From Pomphorhynchus laevis (Eukaryota; Acanthocephala; Palaeacanthocephala; Echinorhynchida; Pomphorhynchidae), in contig WNNJ02001768.1 of the NCBI GenBank assembly GCA_012934845.2, positions 1-64,000 on the forward strand: DNA of 64,000 bases, written 5' to 3'. The notes under the pieces are model-generated. The model was not told the DNA's origin and did not search any database. It was given only the letters and a program-made list of their open reading frames with translations. A program made the position numbers and the translations under genes. Shown here piece by piece: positions 56,901 to 61,972 of this stretch (position 1 is the first letter of the stretch; each line of letters opens with the position of its first letter).

Positions 56901-57649
56901 ATGTAAACAAGGGGCGTTTTGTACATTTAGTCTTCTCAACATCTTAAGGAATTGGACATTGTGCAGATTTAGTGATCAAGCGTATTGCTTCAGAAAACGA
57001 CGAAATATAATCCAGACGAGTACGCTGATACGGTGGTCAGCGTACTCGTCTAATTCCGTACTCGTCATTTTTTACATATAAAAAATGAAATTGCCTTTGC
57101 ATTAGCACGAGCTTCTTCAGTGTTTCGCTGGCAACGGACATGACGATGTTATGCTTGATGAAAATTAAATTCATTGACTACATGATAATTATCTAATGTG
57201 TAACTCGTTTGAAGGTAACCCTGAAATGTATATTATTAAATTAAGAAATTATTAAAAACTTATTTCACATGTGAATAAATATCTTAGCAAACAAATTTCA
57301 TTAAAATTTATTTGAAAGCATCGATTTAAAGGTTTTTAAATCAAAATTATTATCGCATTTTTATTAGTCACAACCATGAATTATTTGAGATATTTAATGT
57401 TTAAATTAATAGTTATAAAAGTTTTAAATACAACTTGCTAACTCATTCGGTTTTAATTACTAATATCAATCATTTTTTAATATTAAGGTTTGTATCAATG
57501 CAACAGTTTTTCAAGACCCGTCTGATCCTGCACCACCTCCATATTTTCTTTGTAACGATTGTTATGAGCTTCTCAGTGAAGCGCAAGCGCAATCGACGAA
57601 AGTTATCATTCAGCCTGTTGTGCAAATATGTTCTACATGTCAACACCCA
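28567..57649 (+). CDS. unc79: UNC79 orthologue, N-terminal nine coding exons, gene continues beyond window
   Basis: UNC79 is a very large helical-repeat protein that works with UNC80 and NALCN in the neuronal sodium-leak channel complex. Nine exons were found by splice sites plus order-preserving similarity to the UNC79 N terminus: 28567-28582, 32113-32233, 41538-41692, 45422-45538, 47077-47163, 48366-48421, 50054-50183, 51777-51838, 57488-57649. All splice phases fit, and the sum is 906 nt (302 codons, open). Landmarks compared with human from memory: KDIIMIFCESIIPQLFG against KDIIEYLSTSFLPMAILG; INDMLQVVAFGSY against WKDLLYVIAYGPS; IFKYWP against LFHYWP; NPTYCQTSDC against NPIHCQHIEC; PPPYFLCNDCYE against PPPLYLCEECSE. 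The segment between exons 2 and 3 is shorter than in vertebrates. Introns are 1.2-9.3 kb and packed with transposons. The next exon, expected to carry the CFS..C / RYC..CH cysteine region, was not found before 64,000. Confidence 0.88.
29190..29345 (+). repeat. PTR, partial
   Basis: ATCGAAACCTGATAACATAG, TTCTGATGATCTCTGATTC and ATTAGTCAATTCATAGAAAT. Starts at the GAAAC core. Confidence 0.7.
29700..29960 (+). repeat. Companion repeat of the PTR family
   Basis: Block with GATCTGCGAACTTTGTTTTC, GTATTATTGATACTACATTA and CTAATTTTCAAGCAAGTTTG. It recurs near 30,450-30,620 and, inverted, at 9,060-9,160. It often lies near PTR ends. Confidence 0.6.
29985..30340 (+). repeat. PTR, nearly complete
   Basis: Includes ACTTTGTATTAGAAAAAGTA, the AAATACGT/ACGTGTTT hairpin, GGCTTC...GGGGCC, the GTCAATTC hairpin and the AAAATACACAGACTCAG end. 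A second 3' end (AATACGTAAACTCAG) follows at 30,425. Confidence 0.75.
31283..31346. repeat. Imperfect inverted repeat
   Basis: GGCATAATAAATTAT (31,291) and ATAATTTATTATGCC (31,332) face each other around ACGAGAAA/TTTCTCGT. A small TATGCCTAGGCATA palindrome overlaps the left edge. Confidence 0.75.
32113..32233 (+). CDS. unc79: UNC79 exon 2
   Basis: Acceptor TTATTTTTACAG and donor AAG|GTAAAT. Encodes LQSFVECIRN, then GILGSDFISHIQSFSRLLL, equivalent to the vertebrate PSGTDIANTLKYFSQTLL block. Enters with two bases and leaves with two. Confidence 0.85.
32436..32582. repeat. Foldback repeat with hammerhead-like core
   Basis: About 65-bp arms (AGCTGGATCAAAGAAAATA ... TTCGATCCAGCT) around TACAGGTAATTAAGG. 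The right arm reads CTGAAGA (32,523), a GCTAAC/GTTAGC stem with AGAA loop, then GAAA (32,547). Single-arm relatives are at 44,324-44,460 and 63,520-63,640. Confidence 0.8.
32590..33950. other. UNC79 intron, nothing recognised
   Basis: AT-rich. A 114-codon minus frame at 33,579-33,923 has no recognisable motif and I do not call it a gene. Confidence 0.4.
34025..34080 (+). repeat. Short tandem repeat with GTC-TGCCAGTC
   Basis: TATACGTC(A)CTGCCAGTC at 34,031 and TATACGTCTGCCAGTC at 34,052, followed by ATCATCT and CTCATCT. TGCCAGTC is complementary to GGCTGGCA just before the ribozyme core at 34,104 (one G-T pair). Confidence 0.65.
34104..34145 (+). ncRNA. Hammerhead ribozyme-like motif
   Basis: CTGATGA (34,104-34,110), stem II GTCAT-TGTA-ATGAC (34,111-34,124), GAAA (34,125-34,128), then a perfect 7-bp stem III ACAGTAC-TTA-GTACTGT (34,128-34,144) and T at the cleavage position. 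All conserved core boxes are present in order. Stem I is not formed by the flanking bases. Its partner TGCCAGTC lies upstream (34,043 and 34,060), as in a permuted or tandem copy. Hammerheads are known from Penelope-like elements, where they sit in the terminal repeats. It lies ~120 bp upstream of a PLE frame. Confidence 0.65.
34268..35719 (+). mobile_element. Penelope-like element, best copy
   Basis: Encodes a PLE-type reverse transcriptase. N-terminal half (34,350-34,660): ELTKLKDNYIITTIDKASNN, FVFICKKLYY, then LYWNPKLHKN. Core: YDFSTLYTNL (34,873), VKGVPMGGNSSPIIADLF (35,120), FRYIDDICVFN (35,250). C-terminal: IFLHEHSCIPYNIKY, LRIATICNDIGFL, YINQHNNIKNKF, ending WMDNK at 35,719. No GIY-YIG endonuclease is seen next to it, so it may be N-terminally truncated, of an endonuclease-less branch, or of the permuted branch with the nuclease upstream. 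About two frame breaks; catalytic aspartates intact. Followed directly by a PTR. Confidence 0.82.
35718..36100 (+). repeat. PTR, complete reference copy
   Basis: Hairpin AAATACAT-CATTAGC-ATGTATTT (35,764-35,786), stem GGCCCC (35,787-35,792) with GGGGCC (35,818-35,823), GAAACC, CATAGCAG, TTCCTCCTGATGACCTC, the TTAGTCAATTCATAA hairpin and a terminal AATACGTAGACTCAG. It begins at the PLE stop codon. Confidence 0.85.
36125..36236 (-). repeat. PTR, partial, minus orientation
   Basis: AATTGACTAATAGATAATAA, GGATTAGAGGTCTTCAGGAG and CTGCTGTGTTATG, joined to plus-strand PLE sequence. Confidence 0.65.
36231..36394 (+). mobile_element. PLE fragment, left of an inserted block
   Basis: LETIITSHCSIMDKKGIK to KPRFICSAFKCT, equivalent to the middle of the best copy. 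Continues at 36,963 after the inserted block. Confidence 0.8.
36395..36962 (+). mobile_element. Fossil block of a Ty3/gypsy-like LTR element (probable)
   Basis: At about 36,430-36,500 the sequence resembles the start of a gypsy-type reverse transcriptase (DDILEEIAGW, then a VIDLKDA box). A weaker likeness to the region after integrase lies near 36,750-36,830. No LTRs are visible. It is short, broken and probably old. It is flanked by a 32-bp direct repeat that belongs to the PLE target. Confidence 0.45.
36963..37160 (+). mobile_element. PLE fragment, right of the inserted block
   Basis: RFICSAFKCTLKPLSVYMN through SINSTKEFLEQTKGIN, ending abruptly at TTCGTACGATTTTAACTTGA, where PTR-like AT sequence (with AATACGTATACTCAG) follows. 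Confidence 0.8.
37380..37620 (+). repeat. Second copy of the module around the hammerhead
   Basis: TTAGTGGGAGG-like, ATCTGGCA and CTCTCTTGAGAAAATTCATA (37,455), then GGGCTACGCCAAACTGCTTG (37,569). The same phrases are at 33,955-34,240, in a different order. The ribozyme core itself is not present here. Confidence 0.6.
37760..38230 (-). mobile_element. LINE fragment, C-terminal part
   Basis: Minus frames give NREKSNVIKF, then YMYLEMLLTSRWSFSQHLEL and RYFYIMLLPRLQYGLG, the post-YADD region of a non-LTR reverse transcriptase. The upstream half is at 39,193-39,900, separated by a PLE insertion. Confidence 0.7.
38235..39192 (+). mobile_element. Second PLE family (Penelope/Poseidon-like), with partial second copy
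   Basis: Frames give VLTFRPIIKSYRS-type sequence, YQFVTVDVCELFTNVPLGTV (38,430), SLLGPVLADL (38,644), IYVYDVFCTFDE and ISFLDALVLHHN. These resemble the classic Penelope reverse-transcriptase boxes (DVVSLFTNVPL, GSPLSPVLANIF, RYVDDTF, FLDVLI). At 39,020-39,192 the first ~180 bp of the element are repeated in direct orientation. Heavily broken. Confidence 0.75.
39193..39900 (-). mobile_element. LINE fragment, reverse-transcriptase core
   Basis: Minus frame 39,541-39,107 contains DPLSPLLFSLFIADFLNS, CELYADDLGIIFKS and NREKSNVIQW. Upstream, 39,900-39,542 continues with decayed sequence of the same element. Joined to the part at 37,760-38,230 by a duplicated ~114-bp stretch. Confidence 0.75.
40185..40395 (-). 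repeat. PTR, minus orientation
   Basis: Minus-strand stem GGCTCC...GGGGCC (G-T pairs), hairpin AAATACG/CGTGTTT, CTGCTATG/CATAGCAG intact. Confidence 0.8.
40545..40835 (-). mobile_element. Decayed PTR plus PLE C-terminal fragment, minus
   Basis: GACTAATAAATGATTGACG and TTAGAGGTAAATCTGATAAAA are followed by CTTATTCTAATACAATGTAT, then the PLE end (40,680-40,835) read on the minus strand as YFKLGYYKN-like sequence. Confidence 0.7.
40858..41130 (-). mobile_element. RTE-like LINE (Rex-type), copy 3, fragment
   Basis: On the minus strand it matches 4,320-4,560 of copy 1: EPTEELISSEEVIGVVK-like, then VDEI.PETLNALDVVGMK and GKVPSKWRTGV. A short internal piece only. Confidence 0.8.
41538..41692 (+). 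CDS. unc79: UNC79 exon 3
   Basis: Acceptor TTGTTAAATTTAG and donor G|GTATGA. Encodes HPPGLGYIDLYEALIDSMN and ILPLLQ, equivalent to the YPSLDYQGLYVTLVTLLD-LVPLLQ block. The phase (1 nt in, 1 nt out) joins exons 2 and 4 exactly. Confidence 0.88.
42425..42632 (-). repeat. PTR, decayed, minus; insertion site of the DNA transposon
   Basis: Contains TCAAGTAACTGAGTCTACGT, AATCGACTAATAAATGATTG and TTAGAGGTCATCAAAAAAAC, then CTGCTATGTAATTAGATT. The IS630-like element begins a few bases on. No clear continuation of the PTR is seen after it. Confidence 0.65.
42648..42862 (+). repeat. Left TIR array, ten 22-bp units
   Basis: Ten copies of a 22-bp unit with core TATAGACCCC and TTTGCATTAT, with variation only at a few positions (CTATTTGC or CTTTTTGC). 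Confidence 0.92.
42908..43957 (+). CDS. IS630/Tc1-type transposase, one in-frame stop
   Basis: DDE transposase that would cut and join the element ends. Starting at ATG 42,908 the frame runs 28 codons to a TAA at 42,992 and then stays open to 43,957 (306 codons from ATG 43,037), so the full product would be about 349 residues. A basic lead (TRKKRQVITRN) precedes a helix-turn-helix (FKDMSSILNLSKSTVKRLYK). The catalytic triad is D in IFLDESGFN, D in VIMDNASIHK and E in LNPIEEFFACLKARV, with 34 residues between the last D and E (DD34E). The PPYSPQLNPIEEFF phrase is typical of the IS630/Tc1 superfamily. The first ATG is preferred because the frame before 43,037 continues the helix-turn-helix. The stop or a short upstream intron are the two readings; a stop is simpler. 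Confidence 0.92.
44040..44256 (-). repeat. Right TIR array, ten 22-bp units
   Basis: Reverse complement of the left array, again ten units (GGGGTCTATAATAATGCAAA and variants). Copy number matches the left side exactly. Confidence 0.92.
44324..44460 (+). repeat. Relative of the 32.4-kb foldback, single arm
   Basis: CTGAAGATGCTAACAGAGG (44,333) with GAAA (44,357), GATCCAGCTCCAATAATTC and GGATCATTATCTACTATTT. The last part is shared with 63,590-63,640. Confidence 0.75.
44541..44606. repeat. Perfect 66-bp palindrome
   Basis: The left 33 bases (AAAATAGTAGAAAAATCAAG, then AAGAGTCAAATAA) are followed at once by their exact reverse complement, with no spacer and no mismatch. Confidence 0.95.
45422..45538 (+). 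CDS. unc79: UNC79 exon 4
   Basis: Strong pyrimidine tract and acceptor (CCGTTTCTGACAG), donor G|GTAAGT. Encodes SHEIVYKDIIMIFCESIIPQ, matching the HKDIIEYLSTSFLP block. Confidence 0.88.
45540..47076. other. UNC79 intron 4, no repeat recognised
   Basis: AT-rich. Overlapping short frames at 46,290-46,550 have slightly higher GC but no recognisable motif. Confidence 0.4.
47077..47163 (+). CDS. unc79: UNC79 exon 5
   Basis: Acceptor ATTACTGTCTAG and donor GCA|GTAAGT. Encodes LSKIEDEEFLL, then TFPATIAITFEYISQC, equivalent to SASSMLMIAMQYTSNP. Confidence 0.82.
48366..48421 (+). CDS. unc79: UNC79 exon 6
   Basis: A 56-nt exon between AATTTAG and GTAAGA. Encodes LQSSFCEALLCSKRNLIN, equivalent to YHCQLLECLMKYKQEVWK. 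Confidence 0.82.
48700..48985 (+). mobile_element. PLE, C-terminal fragment
   Basis: FLHEHTCIPYNIKYNTLN, LRIATICNDIGFLQNHLNN and KQKIVKYIN, then decayed sequence to the ATGGATGGATAAT end. Lies in UNC79 intron 6, 0.3 kb after exon 6. Confidence 0.8.
48975..49530 (+). repeat. PTR, disrupted
   Basis: Start landmark at 48,980. AGCACGTATATGGCTCC is followed by its own inverted repeat (CATATACGTGCTAAG) and a partial restart at 49,100. The GTAACCTGATTACATGG core, hairpin and AATACGTAGACTCAG end are at 49,285-49,530. Confidence 0.65.
50054..50183 (+). CDS. unc79: UNC79 exon 7
   Basis: Acceptor TTCCTTTTTAAAG and donor ATC|GTAAGT. Encodes DMLQVVAFGSYNAKIAATAA and IFKYWPINN, the most diagnostic block; insect UNC79 has a comparable AAAKLLFYYWP. 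Confidence 0.92.
50428..50830 (-). repeat. Two PTR copies, minus orientation
   Basis: First copy 50,428-50,600 keeps CTGCTATG/CATAGCAG and the AAATACGT/ATGTATTT hairpin. A second partial copy (50,710-50,830) leads into a PLE C terminus. Confidence 0.75.
50820..51310 (-). mobile_element. PLE, C-terminal fragment, minus
   Basis: From FRYIDGICVFNSNDFYSIS (51,300) to FKLLSGKFLWMDNK (50,820). The catalytic motif reads IDG in place of IDD. Closely similar to the best copy at 34.3-35.7 kb. Confidence 0.85.
51598..51738. repeat. Tandem repeat of GATAAATTGATAATGATAAT
   Basis: Two and a half units of ~45-50 bp containing TTGATAAATTGATAATGATA and GATCTATTTC, next to UNC79 exon 8. Confidence 0.75.
51777..51838 (+). 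CDS. unc79: UNC79 exon 8
   Basis: Acceptor TTTTCATCTAG and donor TGG|GTATGT. Encodes RNPTYCQTSDCNVHFSIASW; both cysteines of the NP.HCQ..EC motif are kept. Confidence 0.88.
51840..52660. other. UNC79 intron 8, start
   Basis: AT-rich, nothing recognised before the minisatellite. Confidence 0.4.
52664..53810. repeat. 15-bp minisatellite, about 75 imperfect units
   Basis: Units of the type GGATATAGTCCAAAA or GATATAGTTCAAAAT. As the period is a multiple of three, long minus-strand frames stay open (180 codons at 53,814-53,272) and read as a 5-residue motif like LDYIL, LNYII. A length of 15 bp is kept across most units even where bases differ. Confidence 0.9.
54180..54250 (-). mobile_element. 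L2-like LINE, 3' end fragment
   Basis: TGACAAATGCGTGCCGGCGG and CGCTTACATGACCACAACAA match the 3' UTR at 24,950-25,010. Confidence 0.8.
54251..54700. other. AT-rich intron sequence
   Basis: Runs of TTAATATTAAAG and ATTAATTAATTA; nothing else seen. Confidence 0.4.
54705..55140 (+). mobile_element. CR1-type LINE, 3' fragment
   Basis: YAECLLKFGFYPTLLNLDLI, MYRIVKCHDGF and later SLKVWNMSHEEL match the C-terminal region of CR1-group ORF2. It ends with a 3' UTR (GAGCTCTTATGGCTAAAGCC) like that at 22,210-22,235. Confidence 0.65.
55265..55549 (-). mobile_element. Element-derived ORF end with a WLR...ALxRS motif
   Basis: A 94-codon minus frame reads VDHSCFCPLVFASTGSAGRA, then ATMISEKHIPEFSSVITWLR and GIALARSISQCFRVLRSK. 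The spacing (PLVF..TG..GR.A, a K, then WLR......L.RS...C.R) is one I recognise from the C-terminal ends of many repeat-derived animal ORFs. I cannot assign the family. Confidence 0.5.
55858..55955. repeat. 24-bp minisatellite, four units
   Basis: Four direct copies of a unit ending ATTAAGGCGTGTAGAAG. Both strands stay open through it (TTIKACRR on plus, PSTRLNSG on minus). Confidence 0.9.
56200..56433 (+). other. Unrecognised open frame
   Basis: Open frame with NPVVLSLGGDFSMLVMQLIK, then STVIQKWFANDSNFVETFGD and NSVWDERYY before TGA. Composition looks protein-like and GC is raised relative to its flanks. There is no ATG at its head and no clear splice acceptor. It could be a host exon, a pseudogene or part of the same repeat as 55.2-56.1 kb. 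Confidence 0.3.
57014..57051. repeat. Perfect 15-bp hairpin
   Basis: AGACGAGTACGCTGA, loop TACGGTGG, TCAGCGTACTCGTCT. A further GTACTCGTC follows at 57,058. Confidence 0.9.
57488..57649 (+). CDS. unc79: UNC79 exon 9
   Basis: Begins with VCINATVFQDPSDPAPPPYF, then LCNDCYELL, and ends at ICSTCQHP before GTAAGC. The paired CxxC motifs correspond to the LCEECSE and ICQKKNC cysteines of the vertebrate protein. Phase 0 at both ends. Confidence 0.92.
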
Positions 57650-58019
57650 GTAAGCATACGGAAATTAGTTATAAGATCTTATATGTACAACAAGTTTAAA
57701 GCAATGTAATGTATTAAGTTATCGAAGTATCGCTAAAATGATCCACTATTGAGGTCGTAATTTTTTTACATTTATGCTTCTTGAATAGAAAACAAGCATT
57801 TGAGAAACATGAAGAATAAATCACGAAGGCCAGTTCTGATTTCTGAATAATCAATGATGAAAATAATACATGTTATTAGGCTCAATAATGTTATATAAGA
57901 TTTCTTGAATTATTATCAGTTATTCCTACTTGTAAATATTTTTTAAAATATTTATTTAAATATTTTTTAACAATATTTATTTCTTATTATAAATAATTAG
58001 AAATAAATAATTGTTATAA

Positions 58020-58260
58020 GATTTTATATAACTTATATCAAGTTAAAATAAAAAATTGAAATTTAAAATAAAAGTCATTTTTATGAATTGACTAATTCAT
58101 AATAGACGATGTCAAGATGAATTATAAACTGAAATTAAAAATAAAAATCAATTTTCCTCGACCCAACGTAGCAGCAGAGCCAAATACATGCAAATGTATT
58201 TCCTCTTTTGAAATTCGATTATTAATAGTATCTTATTCTTTGGTTATGTAAAAATCTGGT
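58020..58260 (-). repeat. PTR, minus, internal deletion
   Basis: AACTTATATCAAGTTAAAAT, the GTCATTTTTATGAATTGAC hairpin, then directly CCTCGACCCAACGTAGCAGC and AGAGCCAAATACATGC. Confidence 0.7.
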
Positions 58261-58429
58261 AATTGTTTAAAAAATTTGAATTCCTGATTGCCTAATTGTT
58301 AATTATGATATCGTATTTTATTTATAACTCAATAAATAAATCAGATCAGATAACTGAGTCTAATCTAAGTAATAATAAAGTCATAAATAATAATAAATCT
58401 GCGTATTTTATACGATATATAAATAAAAC

Positions 58430-58570
58430 AAGGATTAGAAGTCATCAGGAGGAATTGTTATGTTATCAGGTCTCGGCCACTATTCTTTGACCCAACATGG
58501 CAGATGGCCCAGATACGCGTTAATGACGTATTTCCGCTGAAATTTAATTATTTAGTGTACCTTCTTAACA
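58430..58570 (-). repeat. PTR, minus, with divergent stem
   Basis: Stem GGCCA (58,509-58,505) pairs TGGCC (58,479-58,475). This is a base-pair combination different from other copies but still complementary. Confidence 0.8.
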
Positions 58571-59029
58571 AACAAAGACCAATGGGTGTGGTATTCCGTT
58601 TTAACGAACGATCTACTACTACAATTACTTACCAGCATTTCTCTTCCTATATAAGATTTTATACAATTTGTATTTATATCAACTTAAAATTTTAATTTAA
58701 GTTTTCTTAAATTACGATATTTATACGATATATAAATAAAAATAAATAATAAATAATTATATAAAATTTTATACAATTTATATTTATGCCAAGTTTAAAA
58801 TTTATAATTAAAATTTAAAATAAAATACAAAAATTAAATAAAGAAATCAGTTGACTGAGTCTACCTGTTTTATATAAAGTTAAATTAAAATAAAAAATTA
58901 AAATTCTAAATAATTAAATCAGCTAACTGAGTGTTTGTATTTAATATAATTATAAACTAAACAAAACATAATAATGATAAATCAAAATTTAATAACTAAA
59001 CAATAAAATAAATAATTGATTTTAGATTT

Positions 59030-60170
59030 TCTATAATTTAAATCAAGTTAAAATAAAAAATTAAAATTTAAAATAAACGTCATTTTTATGAATTGACTAA
59101 TAAATAAGAGACATTTTATCCGAATAACGAATAGTGGTCATCAGGAGGAACTGCTATGCTATCAGGTTTCGGCTCCTAACTCCTCTACCCAACATAGCAG
59201 CGGAGCCAAATACATGCTAATCATGTATTTCCTCTGATAAAACTATATAGTATCTTATTCTAATACAAAGTATATTATTTATTATCCATCCATAAAAATT
59301 TGCCACTTTAGAGTTTAAATTTATTCTTTATATTATTGTGTTGATTTATATATTTTATTATTTTCTGATTGATGTTATTTTTATAGTAACCTAGTTTAAA
59401 ATATGTATCTATTAAATTATTTAAATGATTTTGAAGAAAGCCAATATCATTACATATTGTTGCAATTCTTAAAATTTCATTATTTAATGTATTATATTTT
59501 ATATTATATGGTATGCATGAATGCTCATGCAAAAATATGTTGAGGTCATCAGGAGGAACTGCTATGCTATCAGGTTTCGGCCCCTAACTCCTCTACCCAA
59601 CATATCAGCGGGGCCAAATACATGCTAATAATGTATTTCCTCTGATAAAACTACCTAGTATCTTATTCTAATACAAAATATATTATTTGCTATCCATCCA
59701 TAAAAATTTGCCACTTATGAGTTTAAATTTATTCTTTATATTATTGTGTTGATTTATATATTTTACTATTTTCTTTTCGATGACATTTTTATAGTAACCT
59801 AGTTTAAAATATGTATCTTTTAAATTATTTAAATGATTTTGAAGAAAGCCAATATCGTTACATATTGTTGTAATTCTTAAAATTTCATTATTAAATGTAT
59901 TATATTTTATATTATATGGTATTCATGAATGCTCATGCAAAAATATGTTTCTTGTAAATTTAATCGAGTTCCGGCACGTATTTATCGACACAGCAGCGAA
60001 AACGAACACGTGCTTATAGCGTATTTACTTTGATGAAATTTGCTTATCTAAAATCCTATTCTAATACAAAATATATTATTTGCTATCCATCCATAAAAAT
60101 TTGCCACTTAAGAGTTTAAATTTATTCTTTATATTATTGTGTTGATTTATATATTTTACTATTTTATATA
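59030..60170 (-). mobile_element. Head-to-tail array of PTR and PLE 3' ends
   Basis: Unit 1: PTR 59,030-59,290 plus PLE end 59,290-59,540. Unit 2: PTR 59,542-59,690 plus PLE end 59,690-59,960. Unit 3: short PTR-like 59,965-60,080 plus PLE end 60,080-60,165. All are on the minus strand. The joint between units 1 and 2 falls at the same PLE codon (FLHEHSC region) that borders fragments elsewhere. Stem pairs are GGCTCC/GGAGCC in unit 1 and GGCCCC/GGGGCC in unit 2. Confidence 0.85.
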
Positions 60171-60179
60171 TAGTTAAAT

Positions 60180-60440
60180 TAAAATAAAAAATTAAAATTC
60201 TAAATAAAATCAATTTTTATGCATTGACTAATAAATAACATACGATGTATCTTAATAAGGATTAGAGGTAATCATGAAAGAATGTTATGCTATCAGGTTT
60301 CCACTCTTATTTTTCCATTCAACATATCAGCGGAGGCACATACATGCTTATGACGCATTTCCTTTGATGAAATTTGATTATTTAGTGAATTTTATTCTAA
60401 TACAAAGCTTATTGTTTATTGTCAAAGCAAATTGTAAAAA
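60180..60440 (-). repeat. PTR, minus, decayed
   Basis: TGCATTGACTAATAAATAAC, GGATTAGAGGTAATCATG, CAACATATCAGCGGAGGC and ATTTCCTTTGATGAAATTTG. Confidence 0.7.
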
Positions 60441-61219
60441 TATTTTTTGTAACATTTACTCCTGAAGATGATAGGCCATTGAAAATTCGATTAAATAAAT
60501 ATTTTACTTAACTCTCTTCACTAATAAATTATGCAATTTTTAACTGTGAACTTATTGAACCTTATTCTAATACAAAGCATTTTGTTTATTATCCATTCGT
60601 AAATTTTTTTAGTTTATATATATGTCAAGTACAAATTTAAAATTTAAAATTGGGATTAGAGATAATCAGGAGATAATCAGAGATAATATGTTATAAATTA
60701 AATATAATATGAAATATAATATTATCATATTAAATATAATATGTTTCTATTTTAAAATAGAAAAAATTAAGTATTAATTTAAAAATTTGAATGAGTCAAA
60801 AATGATTTCAAAATGTTTCCGAACAAAACAACTTCTAAGAAAATACATAAAAATTCCATCAATAATCAAATTGATTATATGCTAATTGTTGATCAAATTT
60901 GATAAATTTGATAAAATAATATTCAAACAATTTTCAAATAAATTTAAGTTTTTGAATTGTAAATTAAATGAAAAATTAAATATTATATAATCAAATATGC
61001 CAAATGATTCTTAATATTTCACATTATTATAAAATAAAAAATAAGGCATAATAAAAATTAACAAATTAAATAATAAAAATTTTATATCATTAATAATTGT
61101 TATATAATATTTTATATAATTTATATTAAATGAATAAACAATTGAAATTTAAAATAAAATCAGATTTTTATGAATCAGATTGCATAACTGACACTGCGTA
61201 ATTGATAAATCAAAAATAA
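60441..61219. other. AT-rich intron sequence with PTR scraps
   Basis: Short PTR-like phrases at 60,560-60,610 and 60,630-60,690, otherwise nothing recognised. Confidence 0.4.
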
Positions 61220-61267
61220 ACCGTGATCATCCTTGCATCATGTTTGCTGCCAACATGTGTGACGTTT
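61220..61267 (+). repeat. 48-bp direct repeat, left
   Basis: ACCGTGATCATCCTTGCATC followed by ATGTTTGCTGCCAACATGTG and TGACGTTT. Three mismatches to 63,320-63,367, exactly 2,100 bp away, on either side of the chimeric ORF. Confidence 0.9.
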
Positions 61268-61279
61268 AGTATTTTTTAG

Positions 61280-61385
61280 TTTATATATATGTCAAGTACA
61301 AATTTAAAATTTAAAATTGGGATTAGAGATAATCAGAAGAAGCTGCTATGTTAGCAGCTTTTAGCCCCTATTCTTAATTGTACAC
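61280..61385 (-). repeat. PTR scrap, minus
   Basis: GGGATTAGAGATAATCAGAA, CTGCTATGTTAGCAG and TTTTAGCCCCTATTCTTAA. Confidence 0.6.
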
Positions 61386-61657
61386 AATTACATTGGTTGC
61401 AGGTTTGAACAAGACCTAGAAAGATCTAACACCTTCACTCCACGTGCTAAGCGACCTAGCTATTGGCCATTATCTGGTCTTACATTTAAAAGTGTAAACA
61501 CCTTGGAATGAAAACTTCTCTCTTTTTCAAGATAATTTATAAAACATTTTAAATTTAAAATTACAGTTTAGCAAAAAATAACAAACAAGAAAAAAAACAT
61601 CTAAACAATCAATATACAGTTCAAATAAATAAAAATAAAGATAAATAAAATTTTAAG

Positions 61658-61972
61658 GAAAAACAGCGTCGCTATTCTTTTGATTCCGCCTTATCCGTGG
61701 ACTTGTCTGCCTTTGACGTCTCCCCGTCCACGTTGCTGGATTCGGCAAGCTGTTGCAAGGTGTCTACATATTTGTCGGCATTTCGTACAGTCACGGTCCT
61801 CCGAGGCGGTAAGAAAAACAGCGTCGTTGTCCTCCTCTGTTGCTGCCACATCCGTCGACTTCTCTGCCTCTGACGTCTTTCCGTTCCCCTTGCTGGATTC
61901 GGCAGGCTGTTGAGTGGCGTTCGCGGACACATATTTGTCGGCATCTCGTACAGTCCCGGTCCTCCGAGGCGG
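61658..61972 (-). repeat. Tandem duplication at the end of the chimeric ORF
   Basis: Units 61,658-61,810 and 61,813-61,972 both contain (plus strand) GAAAAACAGCGTCG, TTGCTGGATTCGGCA and CATATTTGTCGGCAT, and end CCTCCGAGGCGG. They are ~85% alike with small indels, so they fall in different minus-strand frames. Confidence 0.9.
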
